DNA of 64,000 bases from Thiomicrospira sp. WB1 (GTDB lineage: Bacteria > Pseudomonadota > Gammaproteobacteria > Thiomicrospirales > Thiomicrospiraceae). Numbering within the stretch: the stretch's first letter is position 1; each line of letters begins with the position of its first letter. The stretch spans positions 124,001 to 188,000 of the forward strand of contig NZ_LQBN01000003.1 in the NCBI RefSeq assembly GCF_001507535.1, written 5' to 3'. The notes beneath the pieces are model-generated. The model worked only from the letters and a program-made list of their open reading frames with translations. It did not search any database and had not been told where the DNA came from. A program made the position numbers and the translations under genes. Positions 38,974 through 48,895 of this stretch are shown one piece after another.

Positions 38974-38980
38974 GGTGGCA

Positions 38981-39505
38981 ATGGGATTGTCGGCATCGTT
39001 TCTGACTCAACTCGGGGTGCAGCCCTGGCAATTGAAGCCTTCGTTTCAAGCGGCGCCAGAGCAGGCACCGGTTGAGACAATGTCGTCTGACGTTCCGTCC
39101 CCCCAAGCTGATGCGTCTGAGGGACAAGGTGCCATGGCTTCGGCCCAACCGGCCTCCGGCTTGCAACGATTTGTCTGGGTTGAGCCCGGTCTGGCCAGTG
39201 CTGGCGCGCCGGCGCAGGCCTTACTGAGCAATTTGTTTCATGCCCTGGGCGTGAGCGCGCAAAACTGGCAGTGGGTGGACCCTTTGACCTTAGCGGATGA
39301 AACCGCGCGTTTTGACCGGCTTGAAGCCTTGATTGAGTTCGGCCCGGACCTGGCGTTGTGTACCGATCTGGCGCCCGAGTTTGTTCAGGAACTGGCTGAA
39401 GGCATGATGGTAGAAACGGTTGTCTCTACCCAGGCCATGATGCAAGATCCCTGGCAGAAAAAGGCGTTTTACCGTCAGTGGCTGGCGTTGGCCGCCCGTG
39501 ACTGA
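38981..39505 (+). CDS. holD: Probable DNA polymerase III psi subunit (HolD-like)
   Basis: 174 residues. The beginning (FLTQLGVQPWQLKPS) and the end (DPWQKKAFYRQWLALA) resemble HolD, whose N-terminal peptide binds the chi subunit and whose C-terminus ends in a Trp/Gln helix. The middle has a low-complexity Ala/Gln/Ser insert (about 28-65). Its place directly before rimI, overlapping by eight bases, is the classic holD-rimI arrangement. HolD diverges fast, so the call rests on position plus these short matches. ATG 38981 has GAGGTGG upstream. Confidence 0.6.
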   Translation: MGLSASFLTQLGVQPWQLKPSFQAAPEQAPVETMSSDVPSPQADASEGQGAMASAQPASGLQRFVWVEPGLASAGAPAQALLSNLFHALGVSAQNWQWVDPLTLADETARFDRLEALIEFGPDLALCTDLAPEFVQELAEGMMVETVVSTQAMMQDPWQKKAFYRQWLALAARD

Positions 39506-39971
39506 TCCGCTCACGCTTAAACCGATGGACGAAGCCGATCTGGACTGGGTGATGTCGGTGGAGCGTCGCGTCTATGTTCGTCCCTGGGGACGACGGGGAT
39601 TTGAGCTGGCACTGGATGAAGGCTTGAATTATGTGATTGTGCGTGGCAGCGGAACGCATGAACAGCCCGTCGGCTATGTCATCTGTCGGCCAGTTGTGGA
39701 TGAGGTGGAGTTGTTGAATTTCTGTATTGCGCCACCGTTCCAACGTCAGGGGCTTGGGCGTCGGGCGCTTAAAATCTTGCTTGAGCGATGGGTTGAGCAG
39801 GGTTGGCAGCGTGCGCTGCTGGAGGTGCGGGTGTCCAATCCGGCTCGAACCCTGTATCGATCCTTGGGGTTTGACGAAGACGGTGTGCGTCCCAATTATT
39901 ACCCGGGTGATCGCCCAGGCAGTGAGCGGGAAGACGCTTGTCTGATGTCGTGCGACCTGAGCGTGCATTGA
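39498..39971 (+). CDS. rimI: Ribosomal protein S18-alanine N-acetyltransferase RimI
   Basis: 157-residue GNAT enzyme. The acetyl-CoA site is QRQGLGRRAL, followed by LEVRVSNPARTLYRSLGF, the RimI pattern. GTG start inside the end of the preceding gene. It ends before a 26-base perfect palindrome facing suhB. Confidence 0.88.
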   Translation: MTDPLTLKPMDEADLDWVMSVERRVYVRPWGRRGFELALDEGLNYVIVRGSGTHEQPVGYVICRPVVDEVELLNFCIAPPFQRQGLGRRALKILLERWVEQGWQRALLEVRVSNPARTLYRSLGFDEDGVRPNYYPGDRPGSEREDACLMSCDLSVH

Positions 39972-39993
39972 ACCAAAATAAAACGGGGAAGCG

Positions 39994-40019
39994 GGTTTTC
40001 ACCAGGCCTGGTGAAAACC
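39994..40019. terminator. 26-base perfect palindrome between convergent rimI and suhB
   Basis: GGTTTTC, then the 12-base palindrome, then GAAAACC form a perfect 26-base inverted repeat in the 57-base gap between convergent genes. It can fold as a long stem and could stop transcription from both sides, though T runs beyond the stem are absent. It is the most extended member of the palindrome family here. Confidence 0.6.
40001..40012. repeat. 12-base palindrome copy between rimI and suhB
   Basis: Perfect copy at the centre of the 26-base palindrome described at 39994-40019. Confidence 0.9.
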
Positions 40020-40028
40020 GGCTCTTTG

Positions 40029-40859
40029 TCAATGTTTGGGATTGGCCTGGGCAGGGCGATTGCGACGGAATTCTTTCGGAATGGTGCGCCCGATCACGCT
40101 CGCCATTTCCTTGAGCATTTTGGGGTTGGCGGCAATGATGTTGCCGGAGGTCAGGTAGCCGTCGCCGCCGACAAAGTCAGTGACCATGCCGCCGGCCTCC
40201 TGCACGATCAGGGCACCGGCGGCAATGTCCCAGGGTTTCAGGTTCAGTTCCCAGTAGCCATCCACCCGGCCACTGGCGACGTAGGCCAGGTCCAGCGCGG
40301 CCGAGCCGGGGCGGCGAATGCCCGCTGTGTTGAGCATGAATTCCTTGAAGCTTTCCAGATACGCATCCACATAATCAAAGTTGTAGTAGGGAATGCCGGT
40401 CGCCATCAGGGCATTGGCCAGGGTTTTCTGTTCGCTGACCCGAATACGGTAGTTGTTGATGCGTGCGCCCTGGCCCTTGCTGGCGCTGAACAACTCGTCG
40501 CGCAAAGGGTCATAGACCACACCGTGCATCAGTCGACCTTTTTCGGTGACGGCTATGGACACCGCAAACTGCGGAAATTGGTGCAGAAAGTTGGTGGTGC
40601 CGTCGAGTGGGTCAATGATCCACTCAAAGTCCGAATCTTTGTGATGATGCCCGCTTTCTTCGGCCATGATGCTGTGGCCGGGGTAGTATTTTTGAATGGT
40701 GTCGATGATGATGCGCTCAGCCTGTTTGTCGACTTCGCTCACATAATCGTTGCGGCCCTTGTGTTCAATGTTCAGGCGGTCGATGTTCTGCAGCTGATTG
40801 GCGATGAATTCCCCAGCGTCTTTGGCGGCCTGGGAGGCGATATTGAGAATCGGGTGCAT
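40029..40859 (-). CDS. suhB: Inositol-1-monophosphatase SuhB
   Basis: Mg-dependent phosphatase and, in E. coli, part of rRNA antitermination complexes. 276 residues. Metal motifs are EESG, WIIDPLDGTTNFLHQFPQF, and the C-terminal WDIAAGALIVQEAGG. Divergent from trmJ, the usual gammaproteobacterial arrangement. Confidence 0.95.
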   Translation of the reverse strand: MHPILNIASQAAKDAGEFIANQLQNIDRLNIEHKGRNDYVSEVDKQAERIIIDTIQKYYPGHSIMAEESGHHHKDSDFEWIIDPLDGTTNFLHQFPQFAVSIAVTEKGRLMHGVVYDPLRDELFSASKGQGARINNYRIRVSEQKTLANALMATGIPYYNFDYVDAYLESFKEFMLNTAGIRRPGSAALDLAYVASGRVDGYWELNLKPWDIAAGALIVQEAGGMVTDFVGGDGYLTSGNIIAANPKMLKEMASVIGRTIPKEFRRNRPAQANPKH

Positions 40860-40922
40860 AACAATCCGTCCGGTTTTGTTAGAATGGTCATTCGAAATTT
40901 GGGCCCATTATAACGGAAAAGC

Positions 40923-41744
40923 ATGAACGAATCGGAAACAAACCCGTCTGCCTTTGCACAAATCAAGGTGGTCTTGATCGAAACCTCGCATCCCGGCAAC
41001 ATCGGGGCGGCGGCCAGGGCCATGAAAAACATGGGGTTGTCGCGTTTGACACTGGTTAGCCCGCGCGAGTTTCCCAGTCAGGTGGCGTCTGCCAGAGCAT
41101 CGGGGGCGGCCGACGTGCTGGATCAGGCCGAAGTGGTGGATACCCTGGAAACGGCTCTGGCCGGTTGTGCCACCGTGTTTGGTGCCAGCGCCCGGTTGCG
41201 CAAGGTGGCCTGGCCGCAGGTGGATGTGCGTCAAACCGCGACCATGGCCTGGCAACAGGCCACGGCGGGGGAGACTGTGGCACTGGTTTTCGGACGGGAA
41301 GATTCCGGCCTGACCAATGCGGAGATGGATTTGTGCCATTATCTGGCGCACATTCCCTCGAATCCGGATTACAGTTCTTTGAATCTGGCTCAGGCGGTGC
41401 AGGTGTTCAGCTATGAGTGTCGCATGGCGTCGGATTTGCGCGATGTGCCGCAAGGGCAGGGCTACCGCGATCGCCGAGCCAGCTCGGAGCAACTGGAAGG
41501 CTTTTACGAGCATTTATATCAGGCTTTGCAGGACATTGAATTTCTCGACCCGGCCAAAAATGCCCGATTTATGCGTCGGATGCGACGTTTGTTTAATCGG
41601 AGCGGCCTCGATATCAAAGAAATTGATATTTTGCGCGGCATTTTGCGTGCGGCCCAGAGGCAGGCCTGGTCAAAAGCAGACCTGGAGGCCCAGCTCCGAT
41701 CGGCCGGGCTGATTCAACCCAATGCGGAGAAACCGGATGTTTGA
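40923..41744 (+). CDS. trmJ: tRNA (cytidine/uridine-2'-O)-methyltransferase TrmJ
   Basis: SpoU-family methyltransferase acting on position 32 of tRNAs. 273 residues: [16 protein letters not shown] near the start, [14 protein letters not shown], and the knot motif [17 protein letters not shown]. Overlaps cysE by eight bases. Confidence 0.94.
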   Translation: MNESETNPSAFAQIKVVLIETSHPGNIGAAARAMKNMGLSRLTLVSPREFPSQVASARASGAADVLDQAEVVDTLETALAGCATVFGASARLRKVAWPQVDVRQTATMAWQQATAGETVALVFGREDSGLTNAEMDLCHYLAHIPSNPDYSSLNLAQAVQVFSYECRMASDLRDVPQGQGYRDRRASSEQLEGFYEHLYQALQDIEFLDPAKNARFMRRMRRLFNRSGLDIKEIDILRGILRAAQRQAWSKADLEAQLRSAGLIQPNAEKPDV

Positions 41745-42543
41745 TCGAATTCGCGAAGATGTACGCTGTGTGTTTGACCGCGACCCCGCTGCCCGAAATA
41801 CGTTGGAGGTGTTGACCACTTACCCCGGGTTGCATGCGATTTTGTTTTATCGGTTGACGCATTGGCTTTGGCACAAGCGGTTGAAATGGTTGTCTCGCTT
41901 TGTGTCCGGGTTGGCGCGCTGGCTGACGGGCATTGAAATTCATCCGGCGGCAAAGATCGGTCGTCGCTTTTTCATCGACCACGGCATGGGGGTGGTGATC
42001 GGCGAAACCGCCGAGATCGGCGACGATTGCACGCTCTACCACGGCGTCACCCTGGGCGGTACCAGCTGGCAGGAAGGCAAGCGTCACCCCACGCTGGGTG
42101 ACCGGGTCGTGGTCGGTGCGGGCGCCAAAGTGTTGGGGCCGATTGAGATCGGAGACGATGCGCGAATCGGTTCCAACGCCGTGGTGGTCAAGCCAGTGCC
42201 GGCCTTGAGAACCGTGGTGGGCATCCCCGGACGAGTGGTGGAGCGTCCGACCGACGAGACGCATCGCAAGCGCAAAGCCATGGCCGAAAAGATTGGGTTC
42301 GATGCTTATGGCGTCGGGCGCAATGTGGAAGACCCGGTTGAAAAAGCCATTTACAGCTTGCTGGATCACATTCAGGGGCAAGACGAACAGTTGGAGCGTT
42401 TGAACCATGAGGTGCAACGACTGGGCGGTCAAGATTCGCATGTGGAACTGCCTGGTCTGGATGACGCGGTGCTGGAGCCGGATGATCCGGCGCAGCGCGC
42501 GCACATTCGCGAAGAAAAAACCACCGGCGACGACAAATCTTGA
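41737..42543 (+). CDS. cysE: Serine O-acetyltransferase
   Basis: Makes O-acetylserine for cysteine synthesis. 268 residues; an N-terminal helical part, then left-handed beta-helix hexapeptide repeats with [11 protein letters not shown] and [17 protein letters not shown], then a C-terminal extension with acidic and coiled-coil character. ATG 41737 lies inside the trmJ end. The trmJ-cysE-iscR order is typical and ties cysteine supply to Fe-S assembly. Confidence 0.93.
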   Translation: MFDRIREDVRCVFDRDPAARNTLEVLTTYPGLHAILFYRLTHWLWHKRLKWLSRFVSGLARWLTGIEIHPAAKIGRRFFIDHGMGVVIGETAEIGDDCTLYHGVTLGGTSWQEGKRHPTLGDRVVVGAGAKVLGPIEIGDDARIGSNAVVVKPVPALRTVVGIPGRVVERPTDETHRKRKAMAEKIGFDAYGVGRNVEDPVEKAIYSLLDHIQGQDEQLERLNHEVQRLGGQDSHVELPGLDDAVLEPDDPAQRAHIREEKTTGDDKS

Positions 42544-42568
42544 GTTATTTAGTGGGTTTTTGTATGAT
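42540..42568 (+). promoter_or_regulatory. Sigma-70-type promoter of iscR
   Basis: TTGAGT (42540-42545), a 17-base spacer and TATGAT (42563-42568). The -35 overlaps the cysE stop codon. It drives iscR-iscA. In E. coli IscR represses its own promoter; a recognisable IscR box is not obvious here. Confidence 0.65.
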
Positions 42569-42602
42569 GGCGATTCATCAACCAAGATTTGAAGAGTGAT
42601 GT

Positions 42603-43049
42603 ATGAAATTGACATCCAAAGGCCGCTATGCGGTCACCGCCATGCTCGATATTGCACTGAACCAGTCTTCCGGGCCGATTACGCTGGCCATGATTTCTGA
42701 GCGTCAGTCGATTTCACTGTCGTACCTTGAACAGATTTTTTCGCGGCTGAAAAAAGCTGACCTGGTTCTGAGTGCCCGAGGTCCGGGTGGGGGGTACCGA
42801 TTGAGTCGACCCGCTTCGGAGATCAAGGTGAATCAGGTGATTCAGGCGGTGAATGAAGATCTGGAGCCCCGTCGCTGCCGAGGCGAATCCAACTGTCAAA
42901 ATGGCGATGAATGTCTGTCTCATGCCTTGTGGGCCGATCTGAGTGATATGATCAACCAGTTTTTGAGCGATGTCAGTCTTCAGGCCATCATCGACAAGCG
43001 TTGCGGACCCAAGTCGGTCCAGTTTGATGGCCACAGTGCATCGGCCTGA
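42603..43049 (+). CDS. iscR: Fe-S cluster-sensing regulator IscR
   Basis: 148-residue Rrf2-family repressor. It has a winged helix-turn-helix (about 1-65) and the [2Fe-2S] ligands C92, C98, C104 and H107, at the same positions as in E. coli IscR. It normally opens the isc operon. Here iscS, iscU, hscBA and fdx do not follow; only iscA does. It may also control the suf operon. Confidence 0.94.
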   Translation: MKLTSKGRYAVTAMLDIALNQSSGPITLAMISERQSISLSYLEQIFSRLKKADLVLSARGPGGGYRLSRPASEIKVNQVIQAVNEDLEPRRCRGESNCQNGDECLSHALWADLSDMINQFLSDVSLQAIIDKRCGPKSVQFDGHSASA

Positions 43050-43092
43050 TCGGTTACAATGGACTTACAATTTCAAGCGGAGGTAATTTCCT

Positions 43093-43419
43093 ATGGCAGT
43101 CACTCTGACGCAAGCGGCCGCGGATCGTGTGGAAACCATGCTTGGCAAGCGCGGCCACGGCATTGGACTGAGAGTGGGCACCAAGGTCAGCGGGTGCGCC
43201 GGTTTTTCTTATGAGGTAGATTATGCCGATGAGATCACCGATGCGGACACCGTCTTTGAAAGCCATGGTGTGAAAGTGGTAGTGCCCAGTGAGGCATTGG
43301 ACAAGCTGGACGGTCTGGAGCTTGACTATGTGAAAGAAAGTCTCCTGAATGAAGGGTTTGAGTTTCATAACCCCAACGTCAAAGACAGTTGCGGGTGCGG
43401 TGAATCCTTCAGTGTTTGA
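43093..43419 (+). CDS. iscA: A-type Fe-S carrier IscA
   Basis: 108 residues with the three conserved cysteines C35 (SGCAGF), C100 and C102 (DSCGCGESF), matching IscA in length and spacing. It hands clusters from a scaffold to target proteins. Ribosome site CGGAGGT upstream. It is the only isc assembly gene left after iscR. ErpA-like function cannot be excluded. Confidence 0.9.
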   Translation: MAVTLTQAAADRVETMLGKRGHGIGLRVGTKVSGCAGFSYEVDYADEITDADTVFESHGVKVVVPSEALDKLDGLELDYVKESLLNEGFEFHNPNVKDSCGCGESFSV

Positions 43420-43445
43420 CCTCGATCCATAGAACCACGCGAGTA

Positions 43446-43472
43446 AAAACCCCGGCTTGACCGGGGTTTTTT
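43446..43472 (+). terminator. Rho-independent terminator after iscR-iscA
   Basis: A 10-bp stem AAAACCCCGG / CCGGGGTTTT around a CTTGA loop ends in a run of six T. It lies 27 bases after iscA and separates it from ndk. Confidence 0.9.
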
Positions 43473-43623
43473 GTTTGCAGGCGTCGGTGAGGCTTTTTCT
43501 GACATTCTGTGCCCAGATTGTTAAAATATTGAAAATTCGAAAGCTTTGCGCCTTTTACCGGCCGATGTCGGCGATGAAAAAGGGCGCGGGGTGTTGCGCA
43601 AGCCAAACCAGTGTGAGGAAACG

Positions 43624-44058
43624 GTGCTAGAACAAACATTTGCAATTATTAAACCGGATGCGGTCAAACGGAATCTGATCGGTGAAATCATTCAGCGCAT
43701 GGAAGAAAACAATCTGGCCGTGATTGCTGCCAAAATGCTGCAACTGACCGAGGCGCAAGCGCAGGGGTTTTATGCGGAGCACCAGGGCAAACCGTTTTTT
43801 GAAACCCTGGTCACCAACATGACCGCCGGACCGATTGTGGTGATGGTGCTGGAAGGGGATCATGCCATTGAGCAATACCGTCGGCTGATGGGTACCACCG
43901 ATCCAGAGCAGGCCGAACCAGGAACCTTGCGCAAGCTGTATGCGGTGTCGATGCAACAAAATTCGGTGCATGGGTCCGATTCGCCCGAAAGTGCCGCGCG
44001 TGAGATCGGTTACTTTTTCTCCCAGCTGGAACTGCATGGAGCCAATTGTGCAAGCTAA
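43624..44058 (+). CDS. ndk: Nucleoside diphosphate kinase
   Basis: Balances NTP pools by phosphotransfer through a His intermediate. 144 residues from GTG 43624 (AGGA upstream), matching the usual 143. Begins [16 protein letters not shown]; the active-site His lies in NSVHGSDS. The open frame upstream is not conserved. Confidence 0.95.
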   Translation: MLEQTFAIIKPDAVKRNLIGEIIQRMEENNLAVIAAKMLQLTEAQAQGFYAEHQGKPFFETLVTNMTAGPIVVMVLEGDHAIEQYRRLMGTTDPEQAEPGTLRKLYAVSMQQNSVHGSDSPESAAREIGYFFSQLELHGANCAS

Positions 44059-45172
44059 ACCGATGGCCGTAGATTCCGATAAAACCGACCTGCTGGGCAT
44101 GGACTTGCCCGCGCTGAAACAGTTTTTTGCCGACATCGGTGAGAAACCGTTTCGGGCAGCTCAGGTGATGAAGTGGATTCATCAGCATGGGGTGAGTGAG
44201 TTTGCCGACATGACCAATCTGAGCAAGGCGCTGCGAGAAAAGTTATCGCAGGTCGCGCGCATCCGAACGCCCAAAATTGTCTCGGAACAGGTGTCTGGCG
44301 ACGGAACGCGTAAATGGTTGCTGGAAGTGGATCATCACAATTCGGTCGAGGTGGTCTTTATCCCGGAAAAATCACGCGGCACTTTGTGCATCTCTTCTCA
44401 GGTGGGGTGCGCACTGGATTGCAGTTTCTGTGCCACCGCCCGGCAGGGGTTTAACCGTAATCTGGAGAATTGGGAGATCGTGGCGCAGATGTGGGTGGCA
44501 AACAAAGCCCTCGGTTGTCTGCCCAAAGAAGAGCGGGTGATTTCCAACGTGGTGTTTATGGGCATGGGGGAGCCATTGCTGAATGTCACCCACACCTTTC
44601 CCGCTGCTCGCATCTTGATGGATGACAATGCCTATGGCCTGTCCAAACGCCGGGTTACCATCAGTACCGCAGGCGTGGTGCCCGCCATTGATAAAATCAA
44701 AGCGGCGCTGGATGTGTCACTGGCCATTTCCCTGCATGCACCCAACAATGCCCTGCGCGATGAGTTGGTGCCGATCAACCAGAAATACCCACTGGAAGTG
44801 CTGATGCCGGCCCTGCACCGTTTTGTTGAAGGCGGACACAGCAAAAAGCATGTGACGGTTGAATACGTGATGCTGGATCATGTGAACGACCGGCCGGCGC
44901 ATGCACAGCAACTGGTTGACCTGCTTGGGGATTTGCCCTGCAAGGTCAATCTGATTCCATTTAATCCATTTGATGGGGCGGCCTACAAGCGCTCTTCCAA
45001 TAATGCGGTGCATAAATTTCAGCAACAATTAATGGCCGCTGGTGTAAACTGTACCGTCAGACGCACCCGGGGCGACGACATTGATGCCGCCTGCGGCCAG
45101 TTGGCCGGAAAAGTCAAAGACCGGACCAAGCGAACCTTAAACACTGTGAACCTGGAAAGACTCCATGGCTGA
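44048..45172 (+). CDS. rlmN: Dual-specificity 23S rRNA/tRNA adenine-C2 methyltransferase RlmN
   Basis: Radical SAM methyltransferase. The cluster motif CxxxCxxC appears as CALDCSFC, followed by ARQGFNRN. The C-terminal Cys is in DAACGQL. GTG 44048 was chosen because GGAG lies six bases upstream, giving 374 residues; ATG 44036 and ATG 44063 are alternatives. Overlaps ndk and the rodZ-like gene, so the three are coupled. Confidence 0.93.
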   Translation: MQAKPMAVDSDKTDLLGMDLPALKQFFADIGEKPFRAAQVMKWIHQHGVSEFADMTNLSKALREKLSQVARIRTPKIVSEQVSGDGTRKWLLEVDHHNSVEVVFIPEKSRGTLCISSQVGCALDCSFCATARQGFNRNLENWEIVAQMWVANKALGCLPKEERVISNVVFMGMGEPLLNVTHTFPAARILMDDNAYGLSKRRVTISTAGVVPAIDKIKAALDVSLAISLHAPNNALRDELVPINQKYPLEVLMPALHRFVEGGHSKKHVTVEYVMLDHVNDRPAHAQQLVDLLGDLPCKVNLIPFNPFDGAAYKRSSNNAVHKFQQQLMAAGVNCTVRRTRGDDIDAACGQLAGKVKDRTKRTLNTVNLERLHG

Positions 45173-45599
45173 AACCGAATCCGATCCTGTGCCAACGCCT
45201 GCTTCGGCCGGTGCCGAATCCGAGCCGTCTCTGATTCAGGCACTGAGTCATGAGCTCAGACAGGCGCGTGAGCGCAAACAGATGAGCGTGGCTCATGCCG
45301 CCGAATCCTTGCGAATCAGTGCTGACCATTTGACGCTGTTTGAAAGCGGTGCCTTTGAGTTTGCCGAATTGGATCCGTTTCAGCGGGGGTATATTCGCAA
45401 TTACGCCGAAATGCTGGAAGTGGATTTGACGCCCTATGAGACGTTCTTCCCCAAGGTGACAGAGGTGGGGGCCACTCTTCAGGCGGTTGATCTGGAAGAA
45501 GAGCATGCGCGACCTCTGATTTCAGTGGGGCTGCTCAAGGCGGTGATCACGTTAATGATTCTGGCACTGGCCGGCTTGCTGGTCTGGATGAATCTGTAA
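45165..45599 (+). CDS. rodZ: Short RodZ-like protein (HTH and membrane anchor only)
   Basis: 144 residues: an acidic lead (1-20), a Xre-type helix-turn-helix (about 22-95, with FQRGYIRNYAEMLEVD typical of RodZ), a short linker and one membrane helix near the C-terminus (about 122-142). RodZ normally continues with a Pro/Thr-rich region and a ~100-residue periplasmic DUF4115 domain; here a stop follows the membrane helix. It links MreB to the envelope in rod-shaped cells. It sits in the right place between rlmN and hisS. Confidence 0.82.
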   Translation: MAETESDPVPTPASAGAESEPSLIQALSHELRQARERKQMSVAHAAESLRISADHLTLFESGAFEFAELDPFQRGYIRNYAEMLEVDLTPYETFFPKVTEVGATLQAVDLEEEHARPLISVGLLKAVITLMILALAGLLVWMNL

Positions 45600-45681
45600 A
45601 CTCCGAGTCCGATGACTTTGTTGATGCCATGCATGAGCAAAAGCTTCACATTTTTCAATTGACTAATCTCTGAAAGAAACT

Positions 45682-46989
45682 ATGTCGAATTCAATTTCTG
45701 CGGTTCGAGGCATGAACGATGTCTACGGCGATGCGGCCTGGAGCATGGATTACCTGCTCAATACGGCCCGAGTGATTCTACGCCAGTATGGGTATGAAAG
45801 CATCAGCCTGCCAGCGGTGGAAAAAACCGCTTTGTTTGCGCGCAGTATCGGTGAAGTGACCGATATTGTGGAAAAAGAAATGTACACCTTTGAAGATCGC
45901 AATGGCGATTCGTTGAGTCTGAGACCGGAAGGCACCGCCGGGTGCGTCCGGGCGGTGATTCAAAATGGCCTGGTACACAATCAGATCCAGAAGTTGTTTT
46001 ATACCGGTCCGATGTTTCGCCATGAGCGCCCGCAGAAAGGGCGCTATCGTCAGTTTCATCAACTGGGGGTTGAGGTGTTTGGGCTGGAAACGCCCGATGC
46101 CGATGCCGAACTGATTGCAATGACCGCCCGTCTCTGGGAAAAACTTGGGCTCAATGGCTTGACCCTTCAGCTTAACTCTCTGGGGTCACAAGCGGCGCGC
46201 GCCGCTTACCGAGATTTGCTGGTCGATTATTTTCAGTCGCATGCCGAGCAGTTGGATGAAGACAGTCAACGGCGACTGCACAGCAATCCGATGCGGATCC
46301 TGGACTCCAAAAATCCGGAGATGATGGATTTGATTGCCGGCGCCCCCAAGCTCAGCGATCATTTGGATGACGCGTCACGTGAGCATTTTGAGGCCTTACT
46401 CGCTTATCTGGATGACCTGGGCATCGACTATGAACTCAATCCCAATCTGGTCCGAGGTCTGGATTATTACAATCGCACCGTGTTCGAGTGGGTGACGCAG
46501 GATCTTGGTGCTCAGGGGACCGTCTGCGCCGGGGGGCGCTATGACGGTCTGGTGGAACAGATCGGAGGTCGTGCCACACCGGCAGTGGGCTTTGCCCTGG
46601 GGGTGGAACGACTGATGGTGTTGCTCCAGGAAAAAGCCTGCGTGCCCCCTAAAATCAATGCCGACCTTTACCTGATTCTGGCCGGTGACCTGGCAAAACG
46701 ACCAGGCCTGGTGATGGCGGAGCGAATCCGTGAGGCGCTGCCTCAGCTCAAAGTGCAGATGCATTGTGGTGGGGGCAGCTTCAAAAGCCAGTTCAAAAAA
46801 GCCGATAAATCCGGCGCGAAAATGGCTTTGATCCTGGGTGAAGAAGAAATTGCACAGGAACAAGTGGCGATTAAGTTCCTGCGTGAGGCGCGTGAGCAGG
46901 AAACCATCAGCTGGGAGCGCTTGATCCCTTACCTGACCCAAATGACGACCGATTCAGAAAAAGCGAGGAAAACCTATGAGTCGCTATAA
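45682..46989 (+). CDS. hisS: Histidyl-tRNA synthetase
   Basis: 435-residue class II aminoacyl-tRNA synthetase. Motif 2 [16 protein letters not shown], histidine-binding [14 protein letters not shown] and GGRYDGL, and the C-terminal anticodon domain are present. The upstream gene is normally ispG, which is absent. A palindrome copy at 46701-46712 encodes R-P-G-L-V-M. Overlaps yfgM by 14 bases. Confidence 0.96.
   Translation: MSNSISAVRGMNDVYGDAAWSMDYLLNTARVILRQYGYESISLPAVEKTALFARSIGEVTDIVEKEMYTFEDRNGDSLSLRPEGTAGCVRAVIQNGLVHNQIQKLFYTGPMFRHERPQKGRYRQFHQLGVEVFGLETPDADAELIAMTARLWEKLGLNGLTLQLNSLGSQAARAAYRDLLVDYFQSHAEQLDEDSQRRLHSNPMRILDSKNPEMMDLIAGAPKLSDHLDDASREHFEALLAYLDDLGIDYELNPNLVRGLDYYNRTVFEWVTQDLGAQGTVCAGGRYDGLVEQIGGRATPAVGFALGVERLMVLLQEKACVPPKINADLYLILAGDLAKRPGLVMAERIREALPQLKVQMHCGGGSFKSQFKKADKSGAKMALILGEEEIAQEQVAIKFLREAREQETISWERLIPYLTQMTTDSEKARKTYESL
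46701..46712. repeat. 12-base palindrome copy in hisS
   Basis: Perfect copy in coding sequence, read as R-P-G-L-V-M. Confidence 0.9.
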
Positions 46990-47620
46990 TGACGATGATG
47001 AACAGCTTCAGGCGCTGAAAGCCTGGTGGCAAAAAAACGGAACCTGGCTACTCAGTGGGGTATTGGTGGTTGTGGTTGCCTGGTCGGGTTGGACTTATTG
47101 GCAGAACCATCAGCTTTCCAAAGCCATGCAGGGATCGGCCATGTTTGAACTGGTTCAGGCTCAGGCGCAACAGGATCAGATTGGTGAAATCTTGCGTGAC
47201 GCCAAACAGTTTTTGGCAGAACAGCCTGAAAGTCCGTATGCGACGGGCATTGCTTTGATTCTGGGGAAACATTATTTTGATCAGGCCGCGTATGACGATG
47301 CCCTGGCCCAATACGACTGGGTGATTCGTCACAGTCCGGATGCGTCTTTGTCTCTGGTGGCATCGCTTCGCTCAGCCAAGGTTGCGTTGCAGCAGGGCAA
47401 CCCGGCAAGTGCGCAGGCCTACCTGGATGCGGTTTCGCTCAAGGCCCTGGCGCCTGAGGAAAAAGCGAATTATCACTTTATGGCCGGAGAAGTGGCCATG
47501 GCACAACAGGCACCGGATCAGGCACGTACCCATTATGAATCTGTCCTCTCAGTGACAGGACTTCCCGATGGGTTGAAGAATCTGACCCGTTTGAAACTAT
47601 CGGATCTGGCAGGCAATTAA
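46976..47620 (+). CDS. yfgM: YfgM-family inner-membrane TPR protein
   Basis: 214 residues: a short cytoplasmic start ([18 protein letters not shown]), one membrane segment (about 23-43), then TPR-like helical repeats in the periplasm. YfgM associates with SecYEG/PpiD in E. coli. The order hisS-yfgM-bamB-der is conserved. Confidence 0.88.
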   Translation: MSRYNDDDEQLQALKAWWQKNGTWLLSGVLVVVVAWSGWTYWQNHQLSKAMQGSAMFELVQAQAQQDQIGEILRDAKQFLAEQPESPYATGIALILGKHYFDQAAYDDALAQYDWVIRHSPDASLSLVASLRSAKVALQQGNPASAQAYLDAVSLKALAPEEKANYHFMAGEVAMAQQAPDQARTHYESVLSVTGLPDGLKNLTRLKLSDLAGN

Positions 47621-48895
47621 ATGATGGCGTTGGAAGTGTCGTTCTGGAAAAACAATTTCAAAGCGCTGGTCTTGGCAGGGGCGGCGGCTTTGCTGACTGG
47701 GTGCTCCACCCCCACTGAACTCAAGCCACCTGCTCCGTTAGACCCGTTATCGTCGCCTTACGCGCTGGAAAAACAGTGGCAATTGCAGCTGTCGGCGTTT
47801 ATTCCTGCGCAGGCGGAAGGGCTTTATTTTGAATCATCGGAGCAAGCGGTTTATATCGGTGTTCCTGGCGGGTACCTGACCAAAGCAACCAAACAGCCAC
47901 AGGGAAGTTGGTCGGATCAGGTGGTCTGGCAGAAAAAACTGGCCACCACCCTGACGGCAGGGCCGACACGCTTGGATCGCCAGTTGTTTGTGGGAACGGG
48001 AAAAGGCCAACTGATCAGCCTGTCTGAAGAATCGGGGCAGGTACGCTGGCAGGTCGCCCTGTCGAGCGAGGTTATCAGTCGTCCGGTGCTTGGTGACAGT
48101 CAGCTGTTTGTGCGCACGGTCGATGGCAAGCTGTATGCCTTGAACCCGCAAAATGGGCAGGTGAATTGGGTGATTGAACGCTCGTTGCCGAACTTGTCAT
48201 TACGCGGGGTGGCGCCGGTTACGTTTGCAGAAGGCACACTTTACATTGGCTGGGAAAATGGCCAGATTGAAGCTCTGGATGCGCGTACCGGGCAAAGCCA
48301 ATGGGCCACACGCTTTTTGGTGCCGTCCGGTCGGACCGATCTGGAACGACTGGTCGACATTCAGGCGGCTCTGTTATATCAGGATGGGCGCCTGTTTGCA
48401 TTGGGTTACCAGGGCAAGGTTGCCGCCCTGAATCCAGCCACGGGGAATTTCTACTGGACGCGAGATGTTTCTGGGTACCGCGATATGAGCGTGGACGCCC
48501 AGGCGCTTTATCTGGTCAGTGATGAGAGTGAAGTTCTGGCGCTGGATAAAATGAACGGCACGGTCTTATGGCAGCAGGAGGCGTTGCAGGGGCGTTATTT
48601 GATCGATGTGCTGACTTATGATGCCAATCAGTTGCTGACAGCCGATCGTTTTGGCAAGGTACATTGGCTGGACCGTGTTGATGGCGCCTTGACCGGACGG
48701 GTGCAGATCAGCAATGATCTGGGTACCGGCAATGCCATTTCCCGTCTCTGGCTGGATGGAAACACCCTGTATACGCTGGATGGTGATGGTTATGTCAAGG
48801 CTTACCGGATCAAGCCGTCTGACTGGTATCAATTCAACCATCCGGGCGATCCACGCGGTTTGTTTTCAACCCGAGACGATGACGGAGCAAAATGA
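47621..48895 (+). CDS. bamB: Outer-membrane assembly lipoprotein BamB
   Basis: 424 residues. Lipoprotein signal with lipobox LTGC (Cys28), then an eight-bladed beta-propeller with repeated VRWQV / LYALNPQNGQVNW / VLALDKMNGTVLWQ motifs. Part of the BAM complex that inserts outer-membrane proteins. Starts directly after the yfgM stop and overlaps der by four bases. Confidence 0.93.
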   Translation: MMALEVSFWKNNFKALVLAGAAALLTGCSTPTELKPPAPLDPLSSPYALEKQWQLQLSAFIPAQAEGLYFESSEQAVYIGVPGGYLTKATKQPQGSWSDQVVWQKKLATTLTAGPTRLDRQLFVGTGKGQLISLSEESGQVRWQVALSSEVISRPVLGDSQLFVRTVDGKLYALNPQNGQVNWVIERSLPNLSLRGVAPVTFAEGTLYIGWENGQIEALDARTGQSQWATRFLVPSGRTDLERLVDIQAALLYQDGRLFALGYQGKVAALNPATGNFYWTRDVSGYRDMSVDAQALYLVSDESEVLALDKMNGTVLWQQEALQGRYLIDVLTYDANQLLTADRFGKVHWLDRVDGALTGRVQISNDLGTGNAISRLWLDGNTLYTLDGDGYVKAYRIKPSDWYQFNHPGDPRGLFSTRDDDGAK

